Shown: one piece after another, positions 1-11,178 of the stretch
Numbering within the stretch: the first letter of the stretch is position 1
Layout: each line of letters starts with the position of its first letter
Source of the DNA: Desarmillaria ectypa
Lineage: Eukaryota > Basidiomycota > Agaricomycetes > Agaricales > Physalacriaceae
Assembly: GCA_030407005.1 (NCBI GenBank)
Contig: JAUDYN010000009.1
Span: 2,356,001 to 2,420,000, forward strand
Direction of reading: 5' to 3'
Length of the DNA: 64,000 bases
The notes under the pieces: generated by a model
The model's input: the letters and a program-made list of their open reading frames with translations, nothing else
Database searches by the model: none
Told to the model about the DNA's origin: nothing
Made by a program: the position numbers and the translations under genes

Positions 1-277
1 CAATCCGGCAATCGGAGCAACGTTGAAGCGCCCGAACCTTCGCGCACCTTCTCCTTGACTCGATCGCCTGTCTGCTCACTCAGCAATGAGTCAGACATGG
101 ACACTAGTAGATGATAGTATATTCTAGAAGTACCCACCTTGTAGTATATATACTGGGCAGACCAGCCCACAAATGATAACAGATTCATATTCTTACTCTC
201 ACCCACATCTCTCACACGGTCAAGTCTCGTAGTTTACCACTGCACTCATAACCTCCGTTACACACTCTTTTACAACA
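1..277 (+). repeat. 5' LTR of the copia element (truncated by window edge)
   Basis: Matches 5300-5575 almost base for base, with a T/C change near 110, another near 152 and a one-base indel near 247. It ends TACAACA at 277, pairing with the TGTTG start of the 3' LTR. About 28 bases are missing upstream. Confidence 0.95.
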
Positions 278-295
278 GGTTATGGGCCCCGGCCC
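278..295 (+). other. putative primer-binding site
   Basis: The internal region starts directly after the LTR with GGTTATGGGCCC, the position where copia elements pair with a tRNA 3' part. The tRNA was not identified. Confidence 0.4.
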
Positions 296-362
296 TAAAT
301 AATCTACAGAAGTCTCACCGTAATTAATTACCTCGCTGAACTACAAACCATCCCCATATATC

Positions 363-1346
363 ATGTCCGACACCGCACCCTCATCACTATTCCGCATTGA
401 GCTACTCCAGGAGCACAACTGGGTTCCGTGGAAGTGTCGCGTCACTGCGATCCTGCGAGAACGAGCCCTGTTGAAGTACGCCAATGGAACATTGAATAAA
501 CCGGTTCCGACAGACCCAAATTCGCCAACTAAGGAAGAAATGGACGAAATCACAAAGTGGGAAGAGGGAGATGGACGAGCGCAGACCCAAATCGAGCTCA
601 CATTAAGTGACTCGCAGATGATACACATCGCGGGGGCAAAAACAGCAGCCGAAATGTGGATGCAGCTCAAATTAGTAAAAGAAGCTAGAGGAAAATTGGG
701 AATACTCGCACACCGACGCCGTCTTTACCGCACTGTGGCCGATGAGTCCACAGACATTGTTGAGCACACCACAGAAATGCGCCGAATCCAGGAAGAGCTT
801 GGCATGCTGGGGAGTATTGTCACTGATGAAGACTTCCTAATGCTGCTCATATCATCACTACCAGAATCCTGGGACCAGTTCACATCAGCATACCTAGGAT
901 CCACTGGAAATAACCCAACAGTCATGTCGCATGAGTTCATTGCCATCATTCTGGAAGAGAACTGTCAATGGATCGAAAAATCTGGTGGAAGTGAAGCTGC
1001 CATGTATGGGCACAATAATGGAAAGACAGGCAGTGGAAGTAGCCGAGGGAACTCCACATCAGGGAAGGTCTCTGATGATGTCGAGTGTTGGAACTGCCAC
1101 AAACGAGGCCACACATCAGCACAGTGTTGGTCCAAGGGCAGCGGCCAAGAAGGGAAAGGTCCAGAAAGAAAGCAGGGAAAGAAGAAGAAGGAAAGGTCTA
1201 ATCAGGCAAAAGATTCAGGAAACGTGAAGGATGATGTTGTCAAAGCCGCTTACAATGTAGAGTCTAAGCCTCAATTTGACTCACATTTCTCCACTTACAG
1301 CTGGCTATCTGACTCTGGAACAACCTCACATATCTCCAATCACTGA
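363..1346 (+). pseudogene. copia Gag with CCHC zinc knuckle and start of protease
   Basis: Encodes the nucleocapsid part of the copia polyprotein: an N-terminal Gag domain (UBN2-like in pattern), a C-X2-C-X4-H-X4-C knuckle (CWNCHKRGHTSAQC, about 1084-1126), a Lys-rich stretch, and the aspartic protease active site DSGTTS just before the stop. The TGA at 1344-1346 follows SHISNH, where relatives continue into the protease flap. The frame is open again directly after it, so this is a nonsense mutation in a longer Gag-Pol frame, best explained by CGA to TGA. The ATG at 363 is the first in the frame and lies 86 bases after the LTR. Confidence 0.9.
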
Positions 1347-1986
1347 GAAACCTTCATAGACTTCAGGCCGCTCGAGGCCATGACCATTGCAGGCATCGGA
1401 AATATGTCTGTTCGGGCACTAGGCCGAGGAATAGTCCTGTTATACTGCAAAGTCAATGGGAAAACTGTCACTCATAAACTGAAAGATACACTCTATGCAC
1501 TGAATACTGTAAACAACCTAATCTCCATCAGCAGGCTTGATGATGCTGGTATGGAAGCTTCATTCAAGAATGGCATAGTCCAGTTTCTCCAACAGGATGG
1601 GAAAATCCTGGTGGAAGGAAAGAAGACACGCCGTTTGTATTTGATGAATGCTCGAGCACGTGACACTGTACAAGAACAGTCAAACATTGCCGACACCAAA
1701 AATACAAACACATGGGATGCTTGGCACAAATGCATGGGACATCTAGGGAAGTCAGGGTTAGAGCAATTGAAGAGGGAAGGATTGGTGGAAGGATTCATAG
1801 TCGATGACAACTCACCTCCACTCAGTCAATGCGAAGCTTGCATCCAAGCCAAGATGACTCTTTGCCCATTCCCACAAGAAGCAAAACATTGAAGTGAGAA
1901 ACCAGGGGAAACCATGCATGGTGACATCTGGGGACCAGCCTGAGTTGAGTCCCTGCAGAAGTCAAAATACAACATTACACTCACAG
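1347..1986 (+). pseudogene. copia protease remainder, pre-integrase and start of integrase
   Basis: Continues the Gag frame. It holds the rest of the protease, then the pre-integrase zinc region with the H-x-C-x-x-H spacing (WHKCMGHLGKSGL) and a C-E-A-C pair, followed by the first integrase core motif around HGDIWGPA. In-frame TGA codons interrupt it at 1890-1892 and 1941-1943, both where relatives have Arg. At 1986 the frame ends against the 1360-bp LTR-like repeat. The remaining integrase core with the DDE residues is absent on the far side, so the loss is a replacement and not only an insertion. Confidence 0.85.
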
Positions 1987-3346
1987 TGATGTGCTTGGTA
2001 ACAGCGAGTGATAAAAGAATTAGGGAATGGCAATGAACATCAATCACACTAAACCTCTTACTACTCTACACTTAATCACCAATATTGAATTCGGGCGGTT
2101 TCAAGTATGATGGAAGCACTCTGCAGACTTCAATAATCAAGTACAATTGTCTTTAAGACGTTTTATTTGTTACTAGTGAGTTTATACAAAGTACTAGTCG
2201 TACTAGTGGGGTGGGTAAGACACAATTGGATAAGAGTGACTTGGTTTGAGCTACTACGCTCATTCTGACTGAAACTGCTTCAGACTGGTGGCGCTCTTGG
2301 CCCTATACTGCTTCCTACAAGTGATAAACACTTGACTAGCCGCACTCTTGGCTAACTAGTGGCGCTCTTGGCCTAAGAATAAACTATAACTCCGAGAACT
2401 TTGCTTGAACTAACTTCAAAACACTCCGGACCTTTGCAGGACACAACAGTGACTCTAATGGACTTCAATTCAATGCAATTCTATAGGTGACTTAGCGACT
2501 ATTAATCACTTTGTCGAGGTTAAGCACAAAAGCCTTTAATTGGGGACACCAGTTACTACCAGTGAGGGCTCAACTGCAGGGATGGCTTGCCTGCCTTGCA
2601 CGAGTGCCCATCCCACTACTTATATACTACTGAGACAGAACTATAAATATCATCTGGGTATAGGGTATATTGGTAAGGATTTCTTGGCTAGTCACGAATA
2701 ATGGTGAATAATCACACAATAGTCGGTCTAGTCTGTTTTCTTTTCAAATATTCAGTCTAGAGACTCCACAGTTGGTCTTTCCGCACCCTTGGCCCAACTA
2801 CAGGCCCTAGTAACGCGGTTATATGGATATCCGGATATTGGTGCCTGTAACAGCTATCCGATCATGATCGAGGGTGCAGTCCAGCTCCACTAGCATCGAT
2901 CATAAGAGATCTATATTGAAATAGTCAGATCTGGGCTCAAGGTTAATCCATTCCTAATTTATTTCCAAGTCCTGTTTCAAGATTGCCATGTGACTAGTTA
3001 TCCTGACTTAGGCGTTTATGCCCAGTCTGGGCTGCTAGTGACAGAACTTGATGAGATCTGTGTACTCTGCTCCTGGTTTTGGTGTGCTAGTAGCATCCTT
3101 TGTTTGCTAGTGGCTGTATTTCACTTAGTCCTGCTAGCATTCGAGTTACTAGTCTGGCCGGCTGGTAGATTTAACCCACTAATGGTGTTGCATCTAAGTC
3201 CTGGCTGTACCAGTTGCTTACTGCTTTTAACTATCAGCTCGAAGCCTCAGCTATAGTCCTCTATGTATCACTAGTATAGGATAGATGTGCAATAGTATTG
3301 TTACAAAATCGCAAAATCTAGGTGTGAATGCATAGATGGCATATCA
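1987..3346 (+). repeat. 1360-bp LTR-like repeat, copy 1 (family A)
   Basis: Nearly identical to 60108-61467, also 1360 bp. Ends are TGATGTGC and GCATATCA, a TG...CA pair with a 7/8 inverted match. It contains a TATAAATA box and repeated ACTAGT and GGCGCTCTTGGC words. The 5-bp flanks differ (CACAG left, CTGGA right), so no target duplication is visible. The right flank resumes the copia frame downstream of the integrase core. An 88-codon open frame (2990-3256) is kept in both copies, but such a frame in an LTR is probably chance. Confidence 0.8.
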
Positions 3347-5264
3347 CTGGAACTACAAGTTTATTGAGCCCATGGCTATAGAATAAAGCACAGACAATGT
3401 GCGGCTTGAGGGGGAGGCAGCAGAGATGAACAACCTGCCATTGCCAAAGGGAGCTGAAGAAGGAAGTCAGCAAACCACATCACTACAGCCCGAAACCAAA
3501 GAAACCCCTGAGCCAACACCAGAAGCAATATGATGCACCTCACGTATCACTAGTAATCACGACTACCACAAGCTCAACAACCCCAATGCACAGAAAGCAG
3601 CACCATCACGAACTCCATTGGCCCTATCCGAACATCCCCCAGAATCAACAAATGTTGCAATGAATCAAAGCTATATTGCCAGTAACGGTGAGCACATTAA
3701 TCATGACAACTTCCCACAAAGCCTTGCAGAGGCACAAGAATCAGCAGAATGGCCTGAATGGAAGAAGGCTATGGATGAGGAAATGTCAATGATTAGAGGA
3801 ATGGGGACTTACAAGCTTGAGGATCTACCAGAGGGATGTGAAACCATAGGCTGCAGATGGACCTACGTGAAGAAATATGATGAGCACGGAAAAGTTCTAT
3901 GCTACAAAGCCCACCTCGTAGCACAAGGCTACTCACAGATTCCAGGAGTCGATTTTATGGAAACATTTGCACCAGTTGTCCATCTCGAATCTGTTTGTGC
4001 TGCACTAGGTATAGCTGCCATCAAAAACCTCGAAATCGGTCAAATGGACATTAGAGGAGCTTACCTAAATGGAGAACTTGAGGAAGAAATATACATGTGC
4101 CAGCCTCCAGGCTACAACGATGAATCAGGATGCATCTGCAAATTATACAAGACCCTCTATAGGTTAAAACAGTCAGGACACGAGTGGAACCATGAATTCA
4201 ATAGGAAACTCACCTCCATTGGATTCTCAAAGCTCGAAGTTGACCATTGCATCTATAAATGTGTCCAAAACAGCAGGACAGTATTCCTGACTGTATGGGT
4301 TGACAACCTGCTGATTTTTGCAGAAATACCTGAGGATCTAGACAGAGTAAAAAAGGAGTTAGCAGGGCTATTCAACATCAAAGATATGGGAGAGCCGAAA
4401 AAAATCATCGGGATCAAAATAGAGAGGAACCGCGACCACAACACCATCTCATTATCCCAGCAACAATACGTCAAGGGAATACTCACCCATTTTGGCCTCC
4501 ACAATGCATCACCCATTACCACTCCACTTGATCCTAATGTCATCCTGCGAAAGCGACCAGCTGATGAACATGTTGAGCCTACCATCCAAGGCAGATATCA
4601 GTCTGCTATCGGCTCATTGATGTACGCTGCGATTTGCACATGGCCCGACATCACATACGCCATACAGTTGTTAAGCCAGTTCTCAAATAACCCAGGTCCT
4701 GAACACTGGTCAGCTGTAAAGCGAGTGTTTAGATATCTATCTGGAACTAAGGACTTAAAGCTCACCTTCCGAGCCAATAAAGAACACGAGGTTCTCAGCG
4801 CCGGATACACAGATGCAGATTACGCATCCAACCCAGATGACCGAAAGTCAGTCTCAGGCTACACCTACCTGTTGGGAGGTGGAGCGTTCGCATGGTCATC
4901 CAAGAAACAGTCGACCGTTGCCTTGTCGTCCACAGAAGCAGAATACATGGCCCTAGCACATGCAACGCGTCAAGCAATCTGGAATCGCAATTTCTTAGCC
5001 GAATTGGGTTACATTCAAGAAGAACCTACTCTGGTATTTGAAGACAACCAATCCATGATCACCATTGCCAGAGATCCACAATATCACGCGCGGTCAAAGC
5101 ATTTTGACGTGCAGAATCATTTTGTCCGCGAAAAAGTAGAATCCGGGGTTATTGAACTATTGTATTGCCCCACCGATGAAATGGTTGCCGACATTTTTAC
5201 GAAAGCATTGCCGAGACCCGAGCATGAGAAGTTCGTTCGCGAATTAGGCCTATTGCCGTCTTGA
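3347..5264 (+). pseudogene. copia reverse transcriptase and RNase H
   Basis: The longest open piece runs 3618-5264. RT motifs run from CRWTYVKKYDEHGKVL through VAQGYSQIPGVDF and QMDIRGAYLNGELEE, then the RNase H region (YTDADYA, SSTEAEYMAL, EDNQS). The catalytic YVDD box reads WVDN, so the second catalytic Asp is lost and the enzyme should be dead. Several conserved Arg codons read His or Cys (KAHLVAQG, VVHLES, MCQPPG), all CG to CA/TG changes. Two more in-frame stops precede the open piece (TAA 3384, TGA 3531). The TGA at 5262 is the natural end, directly before the polypurine tract. Confidence 0.95.
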
Positions 5265-5271
5265 GGGGGAG
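5263..5271 (+). other. polypurine tract
   Basis: GAGGGGGAG abuts the TGTTG start of the 3' LTR, the usual plus-strand primer of reverse transcription. Confidence 0.7.
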
Positions 5272-5575
5272 TGTTGAAGATGCGCTCAGCCGCATATGGC
5301 AATCCGGCAATCGGAGCAACGTTGAAGCGCCCGAACCTTCGCGCACCTTCTCCTTGACTCGATCGCCTGTCTGCTCACTCAGCAATGAGTCAGACATGGA
5401 CACTAGTAGACGATAGTATATTCTAGAAGTACCCACCTTGTAGTATATATACCGGGCAGACCAGCCCACAAATGATAACAGATTCATATTCTTACTCTCA
5501 CCCACATCTCTCACACGGTCAAGTCTCGTAGTTTACCACTGCACTATAACCTCCATTACACACTCTTTTACAACA
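5272..5575 (+). repeat. 3' LTR of the copia element, 304 bp
   Basis: Runs TGTTG...CAACA with the same sequence as the 5' LTR and the solo copy at 6790-7093. It contains a TATATATA stretch upstream of the presumed R region. Confidence 0.95.
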
Positions 5576-6789
5576 TGATGGATCCTTTGCCCTTGGGTGG
5601 CAACGGTGGGTTGTTAGACGCGCACTCGTCACTTTTGAACTGTAGGCGATGGTCCAAGACGGCAGTTTCTTGGTAGCCTCATGTTGATGACGATAATTCT
5701 GCAGCCTATAAGTGACTGACGGTCGCCAGTTCTTAGAAATATTCAAAGATATTTTCTTTAACATCAAACGAGAACATTACGACTCACTGTAGCAAGACCC
5801 AGACCTATCAACCTCTTGACGTTTTTCTCGTTTTCTATTTCACACGCAACACTTTATCGGACCCCTTCTCGGGCAGTCTGTGCCCAACGACACAATGTCA
5901 CGGGTTCATGTCTGCGACGATAAGCATGTACATGCCTTCGGGTATATCAGGTACTGGTGGTCAGCAATGATCTTTACTGCATGTCTTGTTCCATGTGTCT
6001 TCAATAACAAGCCCTCCGTATAGATGACCCGCTCTTGCATATCTCATTGTCGCACCCAATCCCTGCACAATCCCCTTTTTCATTACAACACACTTCACAC
6101 CAGTTGTCATCTTCCTTGTCATCCTGAGGAACCTCGGACCAAATAAGTACATCTGCTCTGCTCCAATGACGGTCTCCGTTTCTTGGCTGCTTGTCCTGCT
6201 TCAGGATACAGAAAGAAATTTCTTAGATCAAGACTGGATTTCTCAAAAGATTTGCCCCGAAGTGAGCGAACTCACACTGACTAGGAGGATTTAGACGGCA
6301 CATACTAGATACGAGGGATAGAGCATCGAAGACGCCCAGCCGCAGATCCAAATTAAGTTGACTCGCGCGCTAATATACAGTTTATTGAAGACATCACTTC
6401 TCTACAGCACGACCTCGACGTCATTCGCTCCCCACATCGCCCCGACTCTCTCGACAACTACACGTGCAAAGCCAAGACCTCTCCGTCGACTCGATTTTAC
6501 ACAAAGGCCGTATTGTCATCTAACGAGTAGTATACTGCCTTCTTAGAAAAACCAAGAGGCTCGTTGTATGACAGTAGCGGACGGATGTGTGTAGGTATAG
6601 AGACAGATGAAGGCCAGAGAGTCGTAGGTGTTCTGACGCCTCGCGTAGAGTGCTCACTTCCCACTAGATCGCTGTTGATCCTCCCCTCCAATCAACGCAT
6701 GATCCCTCCTTCCTTTGCACCCTCATCGACACCGTTTTCTGCCTCAGGAAGAGGCCATATTTCGACTCAGGACGGCGTATCGTCCTTCC
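5576..6789. other. spacer with one Cys-rich open stretch
   Basis: No complete gene recognised. On the minus strand about 6205-5995 a frame of some 65 codons is open and Cys-rich (WCEVCCNEKGDC, then GCDNEIC), ending in a stop. It could be a gene fragment with a zinc-binding look, but I cannot name it. Confidence 0.3.
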
Positions 6790-7093
6790 TGTTGTAAAAG
6801 AGTGTATAACGGAGGTTATGAGTGCAGTGGTAAACTACGAGACTTGACCGTATGAGAGATGTGGGTGAGAGTGAGAGTATGAATCTATTGTATTAGTAGG
6901 CTGGTCTGCCCGGTATATATACTACAAGGTGGGTACTTCTAGAATATACTATCGTCTACTAGTGTCCATGTCTGACTCATTGCTGAGTGAGCAGACAGGC
7001 GATCGAGTCAAGGAGAAGGTGCGCGAAGGTTCGCGCGCTTCGACGTTGCTCCGATTGCCGGATTGCCATATGCGGCTGAGCGCGTCTTCAACA
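6790..7093 (-). repeat. solo copia LTR, inverted
   Basis: Reverse complement of the 3' LTR at 5272-5575 over its full 304 bp, TGTTG...CAACA. Flanking pentamers CTTCC and CTCCC match 4 of 5, consistent with a slightly decayed target duplication. No internal element sequence remains, so it is a solo LTR left by LTR-LTR recombination. Confidence 0.9.
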
Positions 7094-8241
7094 CTCCCAC
7101 TAGCGATCCTAGGGTGGTGAAGACGATATGAGAGAGATGACGGGGGAGGGTGGTTAACAGCACATATGCCCTAGATAATAAGCACCATTTGTTGACTTAA
7201 ATTCTCAAGGACTCGCCCATATGTAGCCTGAAATCTGCAGCACGACACTCTCCATCGGAGCGACGACCGAATATTGACCCCTGGCAACGTGACGAGACAG
7301 TGCAGGCCGTGCAATTTGGACGAATTTTGGCTGGACGCGACGTATCGCTGTCTGATGAGCAATCCCTGTGTGAAGGCAGGAGGTGGTAAATGAGACTGGG
7401 TTGGTGGAAGATGGCGGGAGACGTTCCCGGTAGGTCAGTCCTTCCCGTTCATCTGCATTCATCCAAGTCGACCGATTTTTAGCCACATCTCAATCTCTCG
7501 TGTCTGTGTGTTGCAGACTCCCTCAGCAGGCGTCATCGAGCAGCTTTTGGCAAGAAGACGTATCGTCGCCCCGCGAGCAATGCCGGGACCCTATGAAAGT
7601 AGGGTGCTGGTGGAGGGATGGAGATCACAAGAGGTCGAATACAACGATGATGGTATGCATACTACTGTAGTCTAAGTATGAAATGCATCATAGTTATTGA
7701 ATTCAACTGATTTTTAAACATCTTATAACGAGTATTGTAATGTCAAGTGCTGGAACCAACGCCCATTATTCGACTTACAGTATCAAGGGCTCCGTCCTAT
7801 GTTGTCATTCTGGATCGAGATACTGGAAGAGAGCACAATAAATGGATGTAAGCTCACGGACGACGAAATCCTTTCACTTAAAGAACTGTGAGCCATCTGA
7901 ACCTGATAATTGTAGTTCATTCGTGAACCCTTCGTTGAATGATTTACTAGATATTAAAATTTTACCAATTTGTTTGTGCGCGCTCATGCATATAATTGGT
8001 AGCTTCCTCAGAACCTCAGAAATGCACTGTACGTCATCAAACCGCGATAGCAAAAAAGGGACTCACGTGCTGAGGACGGCGAGTTATTTAAATTTAGAAA
8101 CCAGGAGCAACGTTAACTCACGTACGTCACGAGGACTGCTTTTCAATCTTCAGGTGAGAACGTGTCAAAAGGCAGCAGAGCATCCAGGAACGAGTCCGCT
8201 CCTTCCACCTCTCATCGTCTGTGAATCCAGTTATCTTCACA
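7094..8241. other. intergenic, nothing recognised
   Basis: Short open frames on both strands without recognisable motifs. The last few hundred bases probably hold the promoter and leader of the aldo/keto reductase gene. Confidence 0.5.
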
Positions 8242-9546
8242 ATGGTGACTCTGAAGCCAAAGCCAGTCGAGTATCGCCAGTTGGGATCGTCCGGCCTACG
8301 AATATCTGTCCCAATAGTATGATTTCTCTCGTTTGGTTTGGAGAGCAGAGCGCTCATAATACCAATGATAGCTGGGCGCTATGAGCTTCGGGTCTCCAAA
8401 ATGGCTCGTGAGCCCAACATTTTATCTACCGCCAATTCGTTCACGTAGAGGAAATTCTAGGATTGGATTTTAGATGAAGAACATTCGTTGCCGATCCTGA
8501 AGGCCGCCTGGGATAGAGGAATCAATACTATCGACACAGCCAATGCATATTCAAATGGAGAATCGGAACGGATCATCGGTGTATTCATGGAAAAGGTACC
8601 CAGATCTCTATTTAGCCATTTTCTTTCATGGTTAAAACACATGGTCGGACAGTACCAAGTTCCCCGCGAGGAGATCATCATCGCTACAAAATGTCACAGA
8701 ATCGTTGGAAAAGATGCGACGATACGAGGAAAACTTTCCAGTCATCTGAAGAAGACGAAGGATTATGTGAATCAGTGGGGATTGTCCAGGGCTGCAATAT
8801 TCAACGCTGTCGAAGCATCCCTCGCCCGCTTGAAAACGAATTACATCGATTTACTGCAGATTCATAGATATGACGACCTTACACCTCCAGAAGAGACGAT
8901 GAAAGCGCTTCATGATCTCGTTCAGAGCGGAAAGGTCCGATACATCGGCGCAAGCTCTATGCCGGTTTGGAAATTTGCGTTGTTGAACGAAGTTGCGAGG
9001 AGACATGGGTGGACAACTTTCGTGAGCATGCAGTCCGAGTATTCGTTGCTTTATCGTGAGGAAGTGAGAATATTTTATGTAATTTTCGTCTTTGCTGACT
9101 GTATTGATACCAAGGAGCGGGAAATGTTTGATTATTGCAAGTACCATGGAATCGGGATTATACCGTGGGCACCTGTGGCTGGAGGGTACCTCACGCGCAC
9201 CGTAGACGAGTCTACCAAACGATCTAAATCCGGGGGATTTCCAAGGCCGAAGTTGACTGAGGTCGATAAAATCATCATTGGCCGTGTCGAGGAAGTGGCT
9301 AAGCGGTGCAGTGTATCTATGGCTCAGATAGCGTTGGGTTGGATTTCGGCCAAGGTAGTCAGCCCTATTGTAGGGATTTCATCCATCAAGAGGCTGGAAG
9401 AGAATATCGTCGGTGTAGGGAGCGAGTTATCTGAAGAGGATACACTGTACTTAGAGGAAGCGTAAGCGTTCTGCTTTGAATGTGGATGAGCTGGTTGCTC
9501 ATTGTGCTGCAGATATATCCCAAAACCTGTCCATGGATACGAGTAG
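8242..9546 (+). CDS. aldo/keto reductase, 345 aa, six exons
   Basis: NADPH-dependent oxidoreductase of the aldo/keto reductase family (aryl-alcohol dehydrogenase-like branch), expected in the cyt­osol, reducing aldehydes or ketones. Exons by splice sites: 8242-8316, 8372-8407, 8461-8595, 8653-9063, 9115-9461, 9513-9546; they sum to 1038 nt in frame. Catalytic residues are visible: Asp62 and Tyr67 in DTANAYSNGES, Lys95 in IIIATK, His153 in LLQIHRYD. Later motifs are FVSMQSEYSLLYREE, GIIPWAPVAGGYL and the C-terminal SPIVGISS cofactor region. Length fits the family (about 340-350 aa). Without the last intron the frame would stop at 9464; the splice GTAAGC...CTGCAG adds the usual YIPKP ending. 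Substrate is unknown. Confidence 0.93.
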
Positions 9547-10780
9547 TAAGAATCCTGATAAATAGGAATGCGTAGGTTCCGATCAATCATGTTGATTTTT
9601 GGAGTGTACCTCCTGATTCGTACTTGATATAAAGCTGGTATCCATAGAAAAGATACGACTCTTTGAGCAAAGATACTTTCTGCGAAGTATATCACTGCTT
9701 GTTATTGATAGAATGGGGATTTTACTTGGACATCTACGTGTGTGTTTTCTGTTATCTGTGGCGTCTCTGCACGTGAACGCGATTACACGTTCTCTTTGCG
9801 TTTTAGTTTATAAGTCGAATCGTAACCTCTTCGCATACTGCTGTATGCACTATCTCGTGACGTTCCCTCCCAAGCTTCTCTCGGAAATATTCTCACACTT
9901 GCAACAGCTCCCATTGTCATTCTACTATGATACCTATTATATGGGAGCGGGTATCGATGGTCGCTGGGCTGAATGCAACACTAAGTGGTGCTCTCTAAGA
10001 TACCAGGTGCATTTTCGAGTACACTCAAGGTCTTGGCAACTTCGGCTTCGACCACCCTGGTGACACCAACGGAGACAGCGAATGCGCTGACCATGGTAGT
10101 CCGAATGTGGCAGATATACGATGTGCTGGCGGTATTGGGGGATCAGTTGTTGGTGGTCTCAGGTCTATCAAAAGACGCCAGGTCTTTGATGGCATGATTA
10201 ACGGGGTGAAGGACTTGAAGCTCGTGGGCTGTAAGTTGTGTGCATGTCAAGAATAGCATCACTCGTCCCCTACTTCCGTTTTCAGGGCTGGTCAAGAACA
10301 CGCTACCCACACTTCATACCTTACAGGTCCATCGACCAGCGAATAAAGGCCTCGGAACCTTGTTGGAGAATACGGCTCCAAAAGAATGAGTGCAGATCGC
10401 CCCAAGTTGTCGCGTTTGAGGGGTTTAAAGAAGCTCGAGCGTTTTAACGTTCCCTAAACTTGAAGAGGAAACTTCGGACACCGCATCGATCGACGCTGCA
10501 AAGAAGGTGACGAAGGGATTAGCCAGAAGCTCGCGGAAGACAACAACTCTTGTTGTGAGACGCGTCATTTCCCCCCACCATTCTCATCAACTCAGCAGAG
10601 AAGAATATTTGGCTAGCGGAGATGTAGATGCTTTTTAAACTGCAAGTACAAACATACTCATATATATCTCCTTCATTCAGGCTGGATGATATCGAAGACG
10701 TCGCTCCAAGCGATGGCCCAGTCGAGGTTACTGCAGGAAACTATCAGTTTTAATTGTAGCGATTTTTGAAATGGTAATGC
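9547..10780. other. intergenic, no convincing gene
   Basis: Two overlapping plus-strand frames are open at 9985-10230, followed by a possible intron (10231-10285) and about 50 more codons. Neither frame resembles a family I know, and both being open argues for chance. Confidence 0.4.
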
Positions 10781-11178
10781 TCACTCCGCACGGACGGCCT
10801 TCAAGATGTACCGATATCTGCGTCAATAACATTTAAAATTATTCACTGACATACTCGTTGCACTTACTCGGTTTCAGGCAACACGGGAAGAGTCACTGTC
10901 AGCTTCTCGGGAGCCGGATCGACGTTTTCTCCAAGGATGCCTTTGAGTCCGAAGGCGGTCTCAGAGGCGTTCATCAGGAACAGAGTCCATTCTGGGTCAG
11001 AGGGACCGTTTGTCCAGTAGATGTCGGTAACCTGTCCAGAGACCGGGTTCGTAGGTACCTGAACCGTGAGCGCGAGGGCTACGGCTGGGAAAGATGCAAG
11101 TCTGATTCTGTGTGTCTTACACTTCAGTATTACTCGTAGTGAATGGGAAGAAGGTGCGCACACTGAGAGGAACATCAT
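10781..11178 (-). CDS. small secreted single-domain protein, 95 aa
   Basis: Three exons: 11162-11178, 10868-11101, 10781-10817 (288 nt in frame), with donors GTGCGC and GTAAGT. The spliced N-terminus MMFLSVLASFPAVALA is a good signal peptide, whose second half is created by the first splice. The mature part reads LTVQVPTNPVSGQVTDIYW, then DPEWTLFLMN and KLTVTLPVLPETEYRYILKA. This beta-rich pattern is like the extracellular Kre9/KNH-type domain of fungal Ser/Thr-rich surface proteins. It lacks the Ser/Thr stalk and membrane anchor of its larger relatives in this window, so it may be freely secreted. The fold assignment is inferred from pattern, not from a search. Confidence 0.7.

Larger units (their letters stand above)
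1..5575 (+). mobile_element. Ty1/copia LTR retrotransposon, decayed
   Basis: Copia-order element: 5' LTR (partial), primer-binding region, gag with zinc knuckle, protease and pre-integrase zinc region, start of the integrase core, then reverse transcriptase and RNase H, polypurine tract and 3' LTR. RT after integrase is the copia order. All domains lie in one frame (frame 0 of the window), so the ancestor had a single Gag-Pol frame. That frame is cut by stops at 1344, 1890, 1941, 3384 and 3531, four of them TGA, and by a 1360-bp LTR-like repeat at 1987-3346 that replaces most of the integrase. The two LTRs differ at only a few positions, so insertion was fairly recent. The first 28 bases of the 5' LTR and the upstream target site lie outside the window. 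Confidence 0.95.

Noticed and set aside
2990..3256. 88-codon open frame kept in both family A repeats
   Set aside because: It lies inside an LTR-like repeat, is rich in Leu/Ser/Cys from simple composition, and conservation follows from the high identity of the two copies.
9985..10440. Two overlapping open plus-strand frames with a possible intron
   Set aside because: Two frames open at once, no recognisable motif, and no start or partner exon.
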